Origin: Tanytarsus gracilentus
Lineage: Eukaryota > Arthropoda > Insecta > Diptera > Chironomidae
Direction of reading: 5' to 3'
Assembly (NCBI GenBank): GCA_038502055.1
Contig: JAXRKN010000039.1
Location: 1,240,001-1,304,000 of the forward strand
Length of the DNA stretch: 64,000 bases
Part shown: piece by piece, positions 1 to 13,400 of the stretch
Layout of the letters: the number at the start of each line of letters is the position of its first letter
Position numbering within the stretch: position 1 is the stretch's first letter
Made by a program: the position numbers and the translations under genes
The notes under the pieces: model-generated
What the model was told of the DNA's origin: nothing
The model's database searches: none
Seen by the model: the letters and a program-made list of their open reading frames with translations, nothing else

Positions 1-613
1 ATATAAAAAAAATTCTCTCGAGGTCAATAGCAAAAAAGTGCTTAAAATCCTCAACTGACTCTTTTGTGTCATCTCTCTCATTTCCCATTGAATGAATCTT
101 TTGTTGTCGAATTTCTATATCATATTAACATTCATTTTTATGAGATATTCCTCAATGAAATAAAAAGCTTCATTCTTAATTTCTTTCCCTCTCACTCTGG
201 CCCATGCGAGAGTGTCGAGTGAGGCTGAAAGAGAAAGAGCGAGAGTGACTTCAGACGCACATCAAATAGAATCATAATCAATTGAAAAATTTCTTTTGTT
301 AAACTTTTTTATCGTCGCTGCGCGAAGAAATTCTCACTTTTTTTTCGTGTGAATCAACAAACTTTTTTCACTTTATCTTTAGTCGCTTTAAGACAATGCA
401 AAAATTCTTAAATTTTCATTTCATCTGATGCGATTAATTTTCTTTTTCCTCACTCAATTAATCCGGATTCTATGAGATGAAAAATTATATTAAATTTTTT
501 CGACTTTTTGCTGCTTCTGGTTCTTGAAAATTATCGTGGATTAAGCGAGAATCTTTTACGTTAATTAATGAAACAATTTATTTCGATTTTTCAAGTAGTT
601 CTTTTTTGCTATG

Positions 614-718
614 CAAGGAGTGGACACTAAAAATATTAAATTAAATATAAAATTTTTTTGGGGAAAAAAATTTGTAGAAAAAATTAATATTTTTTAGTTA
701 AATCAGCATCCAGTCCTG
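614..718. mobile_element. MITE-like inverted-repeat element, copy A
   Basis: The left end reads CAAGGAGTGGACA followed by CTAAAAATATTAA. The right end carries the matching reverse complement, TTAATATTTTTTAG and then, after a short insertion, TCCAGTCCTGG. The left 16 bases, ATGCAAGGAGTGGACA, are identical to the left end of the element at 24021. There is no coding capacity. This is the most decayed right end among the four copies found. Target-site duplication is not clear. Confidence 0.55.
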
Positions 719-3700
719 GTCTAATTATTCTCTATCTCAATTTACCCTTTCGCCTTTAAAATTCGAACGAAGTTAAAAAACCAAAAAAAAAAGATAAAGT
801 CCAGCCAAAGAAGAGAAGAAGAAAAACTCTGCGAGACTGTTTTATGTAAGTTCCCACGTAATAACGTCATTTATTAAAGTTTTTTTTATGACTTTATCAC
901 TTTTTAATTTTCATCTAAAGCTCTCTATAACTTTGCTTAATTAATAAATTTCTCTTCTATCATCTCTTCCTTCTGGCGAGCTGAGAAAAACTTTGTCGCA
1001 TCGAAGTTTTAAATAATTTTGGATATTTTTTGTGTGCTATCCATTTAGATGATGAAGATGATGCTCGTAAAAAATTATAAATTCTTTCTTTCACGCGCTA
1101 TACTAGTTTTGTTTGATAAAATATTTTGCGACATCATTTATACGACTTTTAAGTTATATACAGCGATGAAGTTTCAAATTTTGAAAAATTATTTGTTTAA
1201 AAAAATAAAAATTTTGTGATTTTACAAAATAACAATTTATCAGTTTAATTTTTAATAATTATTTCCACCCCTCGTTTGCAACATTAAGGTGTTATTTTTT
1301 TCGCAAATTCGCAACCTAACTCGAAATAGTCTGCGAGGGCAATCGGACGGGTGAGAAGAGTAGAAGAAAAAGTATAAAATAAATCATTGGAAATATTTAA
1401 TCAACAATAAAAGTTTTTTCCTTCTCAGGCTCAATTTTTTTATTGACGCGGATGATGAGAAGATGAAAAAAATTAATGTTAACGAAAATTAATTTCGACT
1501 TAATGAGACAAATTTTTTTATCGCTTTATTTCTTTTGACACCTCGGTTTTTATGGCACACACGAAAGAGAATTCACGTACAGTAAAAAGATGACCATTGA
1601 CTAAGCAGGAAGAGACTGACTGGTTGTACTTGGTACGGCTGCACTTAACTTAATTTTTTAAAGTAAATTAATCTGATCTGATTTCAAACAGGCATTAAAA
1701 CGATATTCAATTCAAACGGTTCTGTGTATCAATTACAGAGAGAAAAATAAGAGCAATATGCATTCAAATTGAACGTGGAAAAAAGTAAGTAGAGGAAAAT
1801 CACTCAACATTAACCGTTTCATCCGGTGTGTGTTTGCTTGCGATTGCAGTCAGTCGAAAAAAAATTAATTTCAAACTTTTTTGGTCGTTTCACTTGTCAA
1901 CCTTTTCCAAGCGAATTTGATGATGATTTTTTTTATTTTGTGGTTTGTGTCATTCAAGATTTACGGCGCAATATCACGAGATGCGTTCTAGATAATGAAC
2001 ACAACATGCGAGCGATAGTTTTTGGGGGAAATTCATTAATAATTTAAACAAATCAACAAGTTGAAGAATTTTGCTTTGATTTTAAAATTCACGTTCTATT
2101 TTCCGCTTTGATTTAAGTATAAAAATGTTATCAGATGTGATCAGTCCTTGCAAATCTCAACAGATGATTTAATGTTGTCAAAACATTAATATTTACATGA
2201 GTTTTACGCTCACATCGCAGTCAAGATGAAATTCCGAGGACTATAAAAAATTAAGTCGAATTTTACGAGCTTTCGAGTCTGCACATTTTATGCACAAATG
2301 CGTGATTTATTCGAAGATCATCGAAACATGTGTCCATGCATGTAGTCTTGTGATTAATATATTTTTATGCGTTCGCATTTCCGAGACAAAAGGCAGGCAA
2401 GAGAGAAAGAGTCATTTGAGCGTTTCAGACCACACCTGTTTTACGATTTCCCCGAAAAAGCAACTGTGGCGTGCTCAATCGGTTTAATCTCAGGCACTAG
2501 AAACAATAAGTGCTGCTGCCGATGCCAGAATGTCTGTGGAAGAAATCGCATCGCACTTTATCAAATTTAACCCATCGAAACATTCCGAAACCGAAGCGAG
2601 GATGAGTCAATAGAAATAGAGAAATAACTAATCGATTTTGAAGGTGAAATCTAATTTTTTTCGTCTCTCGCAAAAGATTAATGATTTCTGGTGTGCTGCC
2701 TTTGTGTGTCCAAAGTAAGAACTTTTGGGAAAGAAGAGAAAAAATCATTAAAAATAAAATAAATCAAGAGAGGAAAAAAAGTTGTAAAAAATAAATTTTT
2801 CGCCTTGAAAACAGTTTTGAAGTTTAGAACCTCCAAGGGATGACTTTAGGAATTTTGACCATGACAATCAAATTTGAGCTATTTCAAGGTAATTTATGGG
2901 GATGTTGGAAAATAACTTCGTGAGATAACTGAAAACTCTCTGTGTTGGTTTAAATCAGATCCATTGAAATTTTTAAATCTTACTAAAAATTTAACGTCTT
3001 TCTAACATTTAAAAAATTATTTTTATAACTTTCTCCTAAAAAATTCTTCAGAATTCTTGAGATCACCCATGGACCGTATCCAACCTCTCATTTCAAGGTA
3101 AAGGATCGAGTGTGACATGCACTTTAGAGCATCAAGGCGTCCTGAGGTCTCAGCTAAAAAATCTACCTACACCCGTGAAGGACTCTCTCTAATGAAAAGG
3201 AATGCGGAATGCATTTTTCAGCTTTAATTTACACACAAAAAATTCTTCTCAGCTGGTGATTTCAGTCCTCTTTCGATCTCCTTCGTGTGCTTTTATATTT
3301 TCGTGTGTATTGCATTTTTTTTTGAGCGAAGAGAACATAAATCTTGTAGAAATCTATAAAAAGAGAGATTTTTATTTCACAAAAAAATGTCATGTGTAAT
3401 GATTGACTGACTTTTATTGTGCTGCTTTTTTTGTCATTGCACACCTCCGTTCCAATTCTCTAACTTTTGCCTATGTCACTTCTCCATCCTACATATTTTA
3501 TGCTACATTTCTGTGCTAAATTTTACACCTTTCTGTCATAAAAATGGTTTCTCTATTTTTTTCCTTCTTCTTGAAGTATTTTATAGCTTTTTAGAGGCAA
3601 ATGCCACAAAGTCATGTTAAAAATGAGAGATCCATTAACTTTTCGGGTTCTAGGAAGAATTTTTGGTTATTGATGGTGCCATCCTGAAAATAAAATAAAG

Positions 3701-3775
3701 ATTTTATGGTGAGGTCATTTTGAAGCGTCATCGTTAGACTTCATGGCTATAAAAAATTAAAGAAGGGAATTGAAA

Positions 3776-3829
3776 ATTAATAGAAAAAAATTTAAACCTT
3801 TTATAAATTGTGTTTAAATTTTTATTAAT
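3776..3829. repeat. Small A+T-rich hairpin
   Basis: The left arm (3776-3797, beginning ATTAATAG and ending TTTAAAC) pairs with the right arm (3812-3829, GTTTAAATTTTTATTAAT) across a loop of about 14 bases, with a few unpaired bases. In such A+T-rich DNA this may be chance or a decayed foldback element. Confidence 0.3.
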
Positions 3830-5237
3830 GGAAATATTTTAAATGAATTTAAAAATTTTAAGGTGAAAATAAAAAACTTTTTTAAGACAACTTTCATTTC
3901 TAATTATCTTCAATTAAAACTTGCAATCAACAGCAGTTCTCTCTTTAAAATTTCAGTGTCCAATAAAACCATAAAACTCCGATGCAATCAACTAGAACTT
4001 CTTGATATTGAGAACACACATCCTGGTGATGCTCGACAGCCACAATAATAAAAATTTGTTCCTTGGAAAAGAAGTTCGAGATGCATTTCCAGTGAAGAAC
4101 AATTTTTTTATCGTTTCATCGCCTTTAAGCATCCCGATACTCTACTTGGAAAATGTTTTGCCATCAGGTAAGAATTCCGGCAATGAATTTTTTTCTTTTC
4201 CTTCTCCTTGTAGGTTTAAATTATCGTTAAGAATGATTATTACATTCTACTCCCTCTCTTCCATCAGGAGAGTTTATTTTATACACGTCGTTTGCGCTTC
4301 ATTGAAGTCCATCACACCTAAATGTGCACGGATACACTGAAGATATTTTTTTAATTTAACGTTTTTAAGAATTTAAAAAAAATTAATAACACGGGAGTGC
4401 ATTTTTCAATTTTTAAAAATACGTTAGTTTTAAACTTTTTTTCTCTCAGTGCCTTTTTCATATTCCACATATTATATTTATTATTATTTCATTTATTAAT
4501 GCGCTCTGCTTTGAATAGTTGAGCTGTAGAGAGAGAGAGAAAGAAGAAATCATTAGTATTATGGAATGATTATCCTGCGGTGTATGTATGTTTTTTTATA
4601 CTCTCACTTAATACACAAATCTCTGTCCACCCTACTCATATAATGCTGGATGAAGCTGCAAAGAATATACTTAAGATTATGGCGAGATGCAAAAATATTG
4701 TTTGCGAAAGAATTTTTTCCGAGATAATCCGTTTTCTGGATGCTTGATGAAGATGATGGGAGGATGAGAAACATGAAGAAGAAGGAAAATAATTAAATCC
4801 CGAGAATTTTCTGGTCCAGGTTTTGAGCTGTGCGGTATTAAGATCACAAGCGCATTCTTTACACTTTACATCTCCTCCCTTTGCTAGATGATGCTGAAAA
4901 TAATCTCCGAAATTAAGGCGAGAGAAAAGATTTTTTTGCCGGCAGCTGAGCTTCAAGAAATCTTCCAGTAGCAGATTAATTATCAAAAGAATTGCAAAAA
5001 TAATTTAGTTGAAAGTTTTAATATTTAAAAATTATCAAAAGTTCATTGAAATATTAAATCATGCATTGACTTCAATCACGTTAATTTTTATCAAATCGTG
5101 CACAAAAAACTTGCAAAAATCGTGAAATTTGTCAATTTATTGTACACTGATTTTAACGATATCAAGCAGAGACAAGTGAAAATTAAATTTATTTAACAAA
5201 ATTATTTAGATTAATGTCCAATGCATTTTTTGAGGTT

Positions 5238-5243
5238 TTTATT
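5238..5243 (-). terminator. Poly(A) signal of the secreted-protein gene
   Basis: AATAAA on the minus strand lies about 9 bases past the stop codon of the 5252-6261 gene. It is the only canonical signal close by and would give a very short 3' UTR. Confidence 0.45.
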
Positions 5244-5251
5244 TAAAACTT

Positions 5252-6261
5252 TTAGTTACATGGATTCATAATGCTTTCAACTGATTCGAGAACCAAATCC
5301 TCATACTTTTTAATCAAAGGTATTGCTACGTCACCAATGCATTCGAGAATTTTGGGAATTCCGACAACGTTTCCATTTAAGAAATTGCGAACATCTTGAA
5401 TGTCAACTTGAAGTGCTTCCGAAATAAGAATTTCCAACCAATATTTTTCAGTTATTTTCTGCTCGATCAAGTAATTTGCTAGAATATCTTTGTGGCAGGA
5501 AAGCGTGGCAATTTGGGCTGAAATTAAAAAGTTAAAGTATTTTAATCAAATAATCACAAAATTATAAAACTAACCTCTGATGTGTTCAATTCTTCTTGTT
5601 AACATTGTTTCTATACTTGCCGTTAGTTCAGTTTTGAAGGCGGAAATATCTTCACAGTTAGTTAGCGTAAGATCTAAAAAATAATAATTTAAATTTCTGT
5701 ATTTTTCGAAATTTTACAACTTTCAACCTCTCGATGGCGGTGGTTTGATTGACTCAATAATTTCCGTGCACGTCTTTTGAACTAAATCTATTAAAATCAT
5801 CAGATCCTCATAAATACAATCGAGTGGTTGTGGTGGTGGTGTCAAAGTTCCTTCAATAACTCCAAGGACTTGATCTGGAGTCAAAGTTTCGCTTATACGA
5901 GCTGTCAGGTTTGCAATCAAAATCGGATACAGTGCGCAGTTTAAGTTTGTGCCTTGCACTAATGGATTGACACTGTATGGACCAAGAAAATTGTTCCAAT
6001 CTAGGAGAATTTTAAAATAAAATTGCGATTGAGTAAATTAAATTGTTTTGCAATTACCAATCGCGAATTGAACTCTCAACTCAAGAATAAACGATATGTC
6101 TCTAAACGATGAAATGATATTCGATTCAAACGGTTCACAAAGTGATGAACTGCCAGCGTAGGAAACTATAAAAAAATTAAAAGTTAGAAATCCACAAAAA
6201 ATATTTTTTAATTACCTCCAACAAAGCAAATAGCTACCAAAAACCCTTGAACGACCAACAT
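5252..6261 (-). CDS. Secreted cysteine-containing protein with two internally related halves, family unknown
   Basis: Five exons, read on the minus strand: 6216-6261, 6058-6165, 5728-6000, 5575-5673 and 5252-5517. They join without a stop into 263 residues, and all four introns are GT-AG and phase 1. Residues 1-19 form a clear signal peptide (hydrophobic core, likely cleavage after SYA), so the product is predicted to be secreted. The mature part is mostly helical in character, with eight cysteines at 25, 73, 113, 129, 149, 183, 235 and 262. Residues 25-139 and 149-262 look like two copies of one unit: both start CE, both carry a cysteine in the middle, then a PxxLxCI motif (LDCIYED and LECIGDV) and end in an ESI-like motif followed by proline. 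The splice pattern repeats as well: an intron falls 26 residues after the first cysteine of each half. I do not recognise the family. A role as a haemolymph, salivary or gut secretion would be a guess. No neighbouring gene suggests a function. The start is the first ATG and it opens the signal peptide. Confidence 0.85.
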
Positions 6262-6327
6262 TTTATTGAAAGTCTTGTATCTTTAACTTTAAATTTTATT
6301 CTGTTAAAATTTTCAACGTTGAACTCG

Positions 6328-6335
6328 CTTAAATA
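6328..6335 (-). promoter_or_regulatory. Possible TATA box of the secreted-protein gene
   Basis: TATTTAAG on the minus strand lies 67 bases upstream of the start codon, which leaves room for a short 5' UTR. This rests on position and sequence only; in A+T-rich DNA such matches are common. Confidence 0.3.
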
Positions 6336-9300
6336 TTAAATTGTAAGTGCACTTGGTATATTTTTATTTTATCGATTAATTTATTTAAAGTGTCTCGCGC
6401 AAAAATCGTGATAAAGACATAAAAGTTATTCTTTTTTAAAATCGTTTTTTGCTAGATTAAAATTAAAATATATTTATTGATTTGGAGCAATAAAATTTAT
6501 ATTCTTTTTGGAGCAGACTAATAATTAAAGATATTTGTTAAAAAGTTTAATTAATAAAAATCTTCAGAAGCACATGAATCAAAATGAAACATGTGTGTTA
6601 ACAGCGACAAGCCTCGAATGTCATAACAAATTATTTCCTACAGCGCCTTTGTACGAGCACTGGGTGTTGTAAGGGATTTCACGGGTATTTGACCAAATTA
6701 TTTATTTACTCTTGATTGAAAGAAAAAATAAACTCGAGAATCGAATCATGTGTGTGTTCATGGAGGTGTTAAAGGAGATCACAATACATTAACCCTAGGC
6801 ATGAGTTACATCGTAATAATCATATTGATGTTAATTATCTGTTATATAGTTAAGTGGGTGATTAAATATTGTCTTAGCTGTGTGACACACGTGGAGTTTC
6901 TATTATGTTGACAAATGGTTTAAAAAACTAAATTAATTCTTTGAGTAAATTCATCGGATAGTAAAAATTATTCTCATCTCCCCTCACATCAAAAATATCG
7001 GTAAAAATTGAGGTTGAAGTTGTGCATCCACAATCCCACAAGAACAAAAGATTTCCTCTCTCTCAAAAATGGTTCTTCCTGGATCACTCTCGAAACTTGA
7101 GTAATAATCTCACTCTGCCGCAAGTACTTTCGGGACATCCATCGAGCACGATATGGAAACCTTTTGAATTTATGAAAATATCCGATTACAAGAGCTTCTT
7201 TATGTCTGCGCTGTCGAGAATGCAATTCATGTTGGCTGTCACTAATTTAGATCAGCCGAGTGCTTGAACTGTCATCATCGGGTCGAGTATATTTCATGCG
7301 AGACAATCATTGCCCAGAATGTATGACAAAAAAAAGTGCTCGGGATTTGAAATTTTAATTCTAGCGATTTTTTTTCTCCTCTAGTGCACGTCACAGTTTA
7401 ATGCCCACTCCCACATTTCCGTAAGCACTCAATTTGCATTTTTTCGCTTCTCATTCATTTACAGATTTTACGACAGAACTTCACGAACGAATGACTGTGC
7501 GTGCAATTAAAATTGAAATTTTTGTGGATTTAAGTTGATCAGCTTTAGGGCCATTGATATCGGATTTAAGAGTGATCGATGATGCAAAAAATTATTTTCA
7601 ACAAAATTTAAAGTTTATTTGTGAATTAAAAATTGATACAAAATTTACCAAAAATGGTTTTTTTAATTAAAACCTTTTTAATTCCTCGATGCATCAAACT
7701 GTGTCATTTAATCGCCCTCACCACATCAGATAATTATCAACATAAAAATTTTGATGACGAAATTATTTTAATTTGCACTAAAACTTTTTCAGCTTTAATT
7801 AGCTCGCTAGATCCGCACATTAACTACTCTCGGAATGTTGTTAATGGAAGCGCGAAGTGAAAAACAATTGAGAGAAAATCTGAATAATTTCCAATATATA
7901 TCGCTTACGTCGTGCATGTGGATGGGCACTCCAGTTTAATGAATAAACTATTTTAATACTTCCGCACACCGGAAGAAGTACCGGAGGCAAGAGAGCTTGA
8001 GAGGGGCAGGGATCGGTGATTGAATGAGCAGTTAGAGAGTTCCGTAATGAAACAAATATGCAAAATGCTAATTTTATGCTGCCTCATTGAGAGATAAACG
8101 CATGTACATCCATAAGTAATAAACCGTAAAGCTAGAGTTAGGTTAATGAATGTGTGACTGACATAGAAAATTTTTACAACTTTTTCAAAAACTAATTTAA
8201 TTTCCTTTTCCTTTTATATTCACCCACATAAATCCCATCAACACCCAAAAAATATTGAAACTCAAAATAACTTTCATTTGACATGAAATCGTAATTAACG
8301 ATTTTTATTTTTGATAATAACTTTTCGATAAATTAAGCGCACACCGCGGCGAGAAAGGTGCATGAACCAAACACGTTGTAAATCATCAGGTTTTATTGAT
8401 TAAATAATGATTATTTAAGGTGACTCAACAAATTAGGAACGTGTTTGCTTGGCTGTATTACGTCGCACTCGCAGTAAACTTTTTTTTAAAAGGGATAACA
8501 TAAAAAAATATAAATTATTAACTCTGAAAATTCTCCACGCAAAAAAACATCATAATTAAGGCATTATAGGGAATCGACGGTCAATTAGTGGAGAGAATTT
8601 CGAATTTCTGTGATGGGCTAAATAGACACGATGCGTGTCTATCTCTCTAATGATTTCGTTAAAACGATAAATGATTTAAATTTAATGACTTCACCTTTAA
8701 CGTTTGCGCGCGTTATGGATGATTTCATCGGGTGTTGAAATTGAAGCTCTGTGGAATTTACTTCGATACTGACGAGAATGATTAATTTCCATTACGACGG
8801 TACGAGAGAAAGAAATTAATTTAAAATTTGTGTCAAAAGTTTTCTTTTTGAATATTTTTCTTGAGATGACGAGTCGGAATAAATTGGAATTTAATTAAAT
8901 GAGAGAAAAAGTAATTTTTTGGAGGTTATTTAGCAAAAATATTTTTTTCTATGATATTTCGATCATTTTAAATTTCATAGAAATATTTGTCAAATGCGCA
9001 ACAAATTTTCACCCCCATAAAACGTGTCGATGACAAATTCACCTCCTCACTCGCGCTGTTAATTTCCTGTCCAATATATTTTTCCGGATATTAGTAATTT
9101 CAGTTTTTTTACGGGTGATTATATGAGCTCGCGCCAGGTACCAAACGTGACATTAAAATTCTTTCCAGTCGGCATTTTAGTGTGTGAGGAAATTTAATTA
9201 TCCATGCATTAGTGAAATTGCAAATTTTTTTTCTTATTTAAAATTCTTTTTGAAAATATTTTTTTAGAGGCTTCAAAAATCTCATTTGAGATTTGTTCTT

Positions 9301-10352
9301 TCATCTGTGGTGATTAACTTTGAAGAGTTCTACCTGTTCGACTATAAGTCCATATACTCACACACACTTAAGCTGGAAGATCGAACAAAAGAGAACTGGA
9401 AAGGCTGAAAATATGAGGCCGAAAAGTCTAGCGCTGAACAATCATTAGACTAATAAAATATATATTCGAAAGAGTTGTCTTGAGGATGAAAAAATAACAT
9501 ATTTATGCTTCACAGATTTATTATTATTAAAGACTGTAATCTCCATTCGGTCCACTTCGAAAAGAAAATCACTTCATTCTTTCGGACTAAATTGGAAAAT
9601 AACAAAAATGCAGTGAAATTGATTTTTTTCTACTCCGAGTTTAATGGATTATTATTTTTGTAGGAAAGTTAATGGAAAAGAGTTGAAGGGGATTTTGGAT
9701 GACATTTTTGGAATGATGAGGGCTTGCAAAAAAATAAATTTAATTGATTCAAAAAGAGAATTTTAACCTCACATCTTAACCCTACTTCATAAAACCACAT
9801 GAAATTATGAATATTTATGCTTACAAGTGGATTTCAACTCATAAATCTCTCATTCAAACAATTTTTGCGATTTTAAATGTCATTTTTGGACTCACAGAAA
9901 AAATTATAAATGCACACGAGGAGAGAAGGAAGAAACATTCACTGCCCTTAAACTCACCATGCAATAGCAATAAAACTCTTCATGTGATCATAAAAAAAAT
10001 AAATATCTTGCGTCTCTTCCTCTCCTGATTTACGAGTGTAAAAATATGTAAAAGTTTCTCAATGTGATTTACGGTTCACAGCAGTGTCGTCGAAGAGAGA
10101 GTTACCCGAAATCAACAAAATATTAAAGCATGCGACAACTTGAAGGCCTCTCTTAAGACCTAGGTGCTGGATCGGTGTTGGATATTTTCCAAAAAAATAA
10201 GTTTGTCGTTGGTGTTTGCTTCAATTTTATTTCGTTCAATCAAAGCTTTAAGGCATTCCATGCCGACTACAAAATTAATACCACAACAGCCATTGGTCTC
10301 TAATCGTGCGGTAATTATAAATGTGTGGATGAAAACATAGTGAATGGAAAAT

Positions 10353-10459
10353 CAAGGGGTGGACATTCGGGTAAATTAAAACTTTTTTAAAAATTAAAAA
10401 ACAATTTATTTAATTTTAAATTCAATATTTTATAGTTTATTAAACTCATCCATCCCTGA
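10353..10459. mobile_element. MITE-like inverted-repeat element, copy C
   Basis: The left end CAAGGGGTGGACA and the right end CCATCCCTGA are near-perfect inverted repeats flanking A+T-rich filler. The ends match those of the elements at 614, 24021 and 47228. It is non-coding and about 107 bp long. Confidence 0.6.
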
Positions 10460-13400
10460 AGACTCAAAAACAAAATATTTGAGAGCAGCTTTTTAGCAAC
10501 GAGCGTTCAACAGACACAAATGCTTATGAACGTGTGTTTGTGAATGCCATAATAAATTACCATGAGGTCACTTAGCATAGCCATTAATTTCTGTCGTAAA
10601 TTTGAGTTTAGATTTTTTCTGTAGTGCAAAATGTTTTGGAGCTAATAAGGAACGCATAAAAATGTAAGATCAAAGCATTTTTAAAAATTGATCATTTACT
10701 TAGAGAAATTAAGTTGCAAAATTTTATATATTTTTTCTATTTTTTAATGCTTCATTAAATCTCCTCCTTCAGCCCTTTTAACTTTTTCAAATATTTCCAG
10801 TCTCTAATTACAAACATCAACATAAAACCCATTTACCATAGAGAAAAACAAGCGATGGATCGAATTACCAGCAATATGTAGTTTTTGGCATCATGTGTAC
10901 AAATAATAACAAGCAACATTAAATATGTATGCTGACCACTTTTCGGTCAACATCTGAAAATTATTAAAGGGCTGGAAATTGATCAAAATGACTCTCTTAT
11001 TTCACACAAGTGCAACTTGAACGCGCGAGGCCAAAAAGTTCCCATAAAAAAAATTTCTCACATTTTTCAAATCGTGGATGAAAAAATATCGAATACTCAT
11101 CGTAACTCATAAATTAGTAAGCGATTAGATGTGTTAATAATATTTTTTTCGGAGATGTTTCCTTCTTCAGGTTTTGAGATGAGTTTCGACGAAAAAATGT
11201 ATATTTTTTGGAGTGATACAAGTGTGAAATAATAAAATTGATGTTGGATGATTTTAATGACCGCTTAAGGGAGCGTACGCCTGCTGTGTGCATGAAAAAA
11301 TGAAGATTGAAAGAAAAAAGCACGACTCGCGGCGGACTTCTTATTATTATTTTCGAGTGAATATTAATTGCTTAAGATTGCAATCGGTGGATTTAATGAG
11401 TTTTTTGAGTTTTTAAAAATTATTACAATAAGTTTAATTTAATTATAATTTTACTCGATCCTTGTGGCTAAAACTCAACTCATTCAGCGACAGTCTTGAG
11501 TGCACTTTAATTCCATGATTAATCACATTCTTCCTTACTTGTGCAATACAGACTGGTAAACGCGTAATTCCCAGGTGTAAATTGAAATTTATTATTTTTA
11601 ATCTTAATGTCCGTTAAAGTTTTTTTCACACTCAGATTTTAAAATCTCCAATGATAACAAATTTTTATTAATTTATTTTTATTCCACTTGATGATTAATA
11701 TTTTATGTTTTTATCACACATCGGCACTCTTTTTCTATCTCTAGACACTTTGCCGCCTAATGTGAAATTTATGAACTCTCAAATAAGAGAGATGAGAAAA
11801 ATTATTAGGAATTGCCGCTTCAATCTAGCAATAAATCTCATCATTCATCTGAGCCTCGAGAGCTCCGTAATGATCTCATCTCGATCTCATATTTTTTACT
11901 AAATTTTTAATATTAAAACACGACAACGATTGATGACATTGTGCCCCCAAATTAGTGTACAAGAGATTAAAAATCTTTTTTTTTACGTAAAAGAAGAAGT
12001 AAAGCTCTCTCGAATTGGAATTAATCGATATTAATATCTCTTAAGTAATGAAAATTCCCCAATTAATAAGAAATGCGTTACAAATTATTACTTTTTCTCT
12101 CTCTTTGCTTTGTTCGTTGGTTTACGAAGCGATTAAAAGAATTTTTTTTGGAGGCATGAAAGTGTTGATAGAAGAAGAGAGTGTTAGAATTATTAATGAA
12201 AGACAATCTGTTAAAAATATTAGAAAAAAATTAATAGAAATATAACTTTTTTAGATTTAATTCATTGTAAATTTTTACGAATTTAAAAAGTGAAAATATT
12301 TCATTAATTTTTTTCAAAAAACTTTCAATCTTTAAACTTCTCTCCAAAAAAACTAATCCTCCACCTAAAACCATCAAAAAGCACTCGATAGAAGCCGAAC
12401 GGAAGCCGCTAATATTTTTCATGTTGTCAACAATTGAATTATCAAAGCCTTAATTAAAACGAAATTATGTGAATAAGAAGAGGCAATGTGAGAAAAAAAA
12501 TAATCCAAATGCGCGTTTAAACAAAAATTTGTACCATTAATTAGAAATATAAAATCGTTGAAAATGAAGTTGTTGGTGAGATACACGGCCATGGAAGCGG
12601 GTAAGTGGAGGATTATAAAATTGTTTCAATTAATCTTGTATATTTATCATCATTTTTCAAGCACACACCATTAAACACTCGATGTCCGATCGTTTTTAAT
12701 ACGCCATTCGAGATGCACAGTCGAGATTTAAAAAAAGTCTTTTTCTCTCTCGAAAAAACGGTGTTTATTAATTAATTAAAGAAATTTTTCCGGTGCTAGT
12801 GTCAAGAACGTGGTTGAGTGTGTTCGTTAATCCTCAGTTCCCACAGACTCGATTCTCATAAAAAATTCATCGAAAGCTGTAAAATTCTCTCGATTGTCTT
12901 TCCACGAGTTTTCATTCACTGATTTTTGGTTAATGCTTGATTGTAATGAAGTTGGAGGATTTAAGTTTTTTGAAGAAAATTGTGATGGTCATTCGAAAAA
13001 ATCAATTTTAAGTCCTGGTAACTTAATCGATAAAGCATGGGAGATTTTTAATTTTTTGTTCATCTGGAAATTTTAAAACTTTTCTAAATTTCCATCTCTA
13101 TGTCTATCAAGTCAATTATCTGAACCCTCACTACCTAACCATCATTCATTACCCTTTATTAGCGTTAAGACAACCAAATCTGATACGTGATACGGAACAT
13201 TATGAAACCATATCGACAATGATAACAAAAAAATCATAATATGAAAAAATTGGCATGCCGAAGCACACGAGCATGTCAAACATACAGCACACACGAGACG
13301 GCAGTAAAATTGAAAGACGCACATTAAATATTAAATTTCTTCATTATTTCTGTCACATTTTCTGATGATGTTTACACTGCGTCTTCTATCGCTTCGAGAG

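Larger units (their letters stand above)
1..5237. other. Gene-free A+T-rich stretch
   Basis: No open frame here looks like a protein: the longest are about 110 codons, have A+T-driven composition, and lack flanking splice logic or recognisable motifs. Visible content is purine- or pyrimidine-rich runs, a GA microsatellite near 4531-4546, one MITE-like element (614-718) and one small A+T hairpin (3776-3829). It could be intergenic or the intron of a gene whose exons lie outside the window; the sequence does not decide between these. Confidence 0.6.

Noticed and set aside
1826..2047. Short open frame of 73 codons with a start
   Set aside because: Composition is random-looking, there is no motif, and the frame lies within an A+T-rich gene-free block. 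The same holds for other frames of under 115 codons between 1 and 24585.
2826..2850. CCAAGGGATGACTTTAGG as a fifth copy of the CAAGGRRTGGACA element
   Set aside because: It lacks the GG after AT and no matching inverted end was found within 400 bp.
4636..4986. Minus-strand open frame of 116 codons
   Set aside because: No recognisable domain, no splice partners, and a length within what chance gives in this much non-coding sequence.
12564..12600. ATG followed by 12 codons and a perfect splice donor (GTAAGTGG at 12601)
   Set aside because: Looks like a possible first coding exon (MKLLVRYTAMEA), but I found no second exon in phase downstream. Without transcript data it is one chance match in 18 kb.
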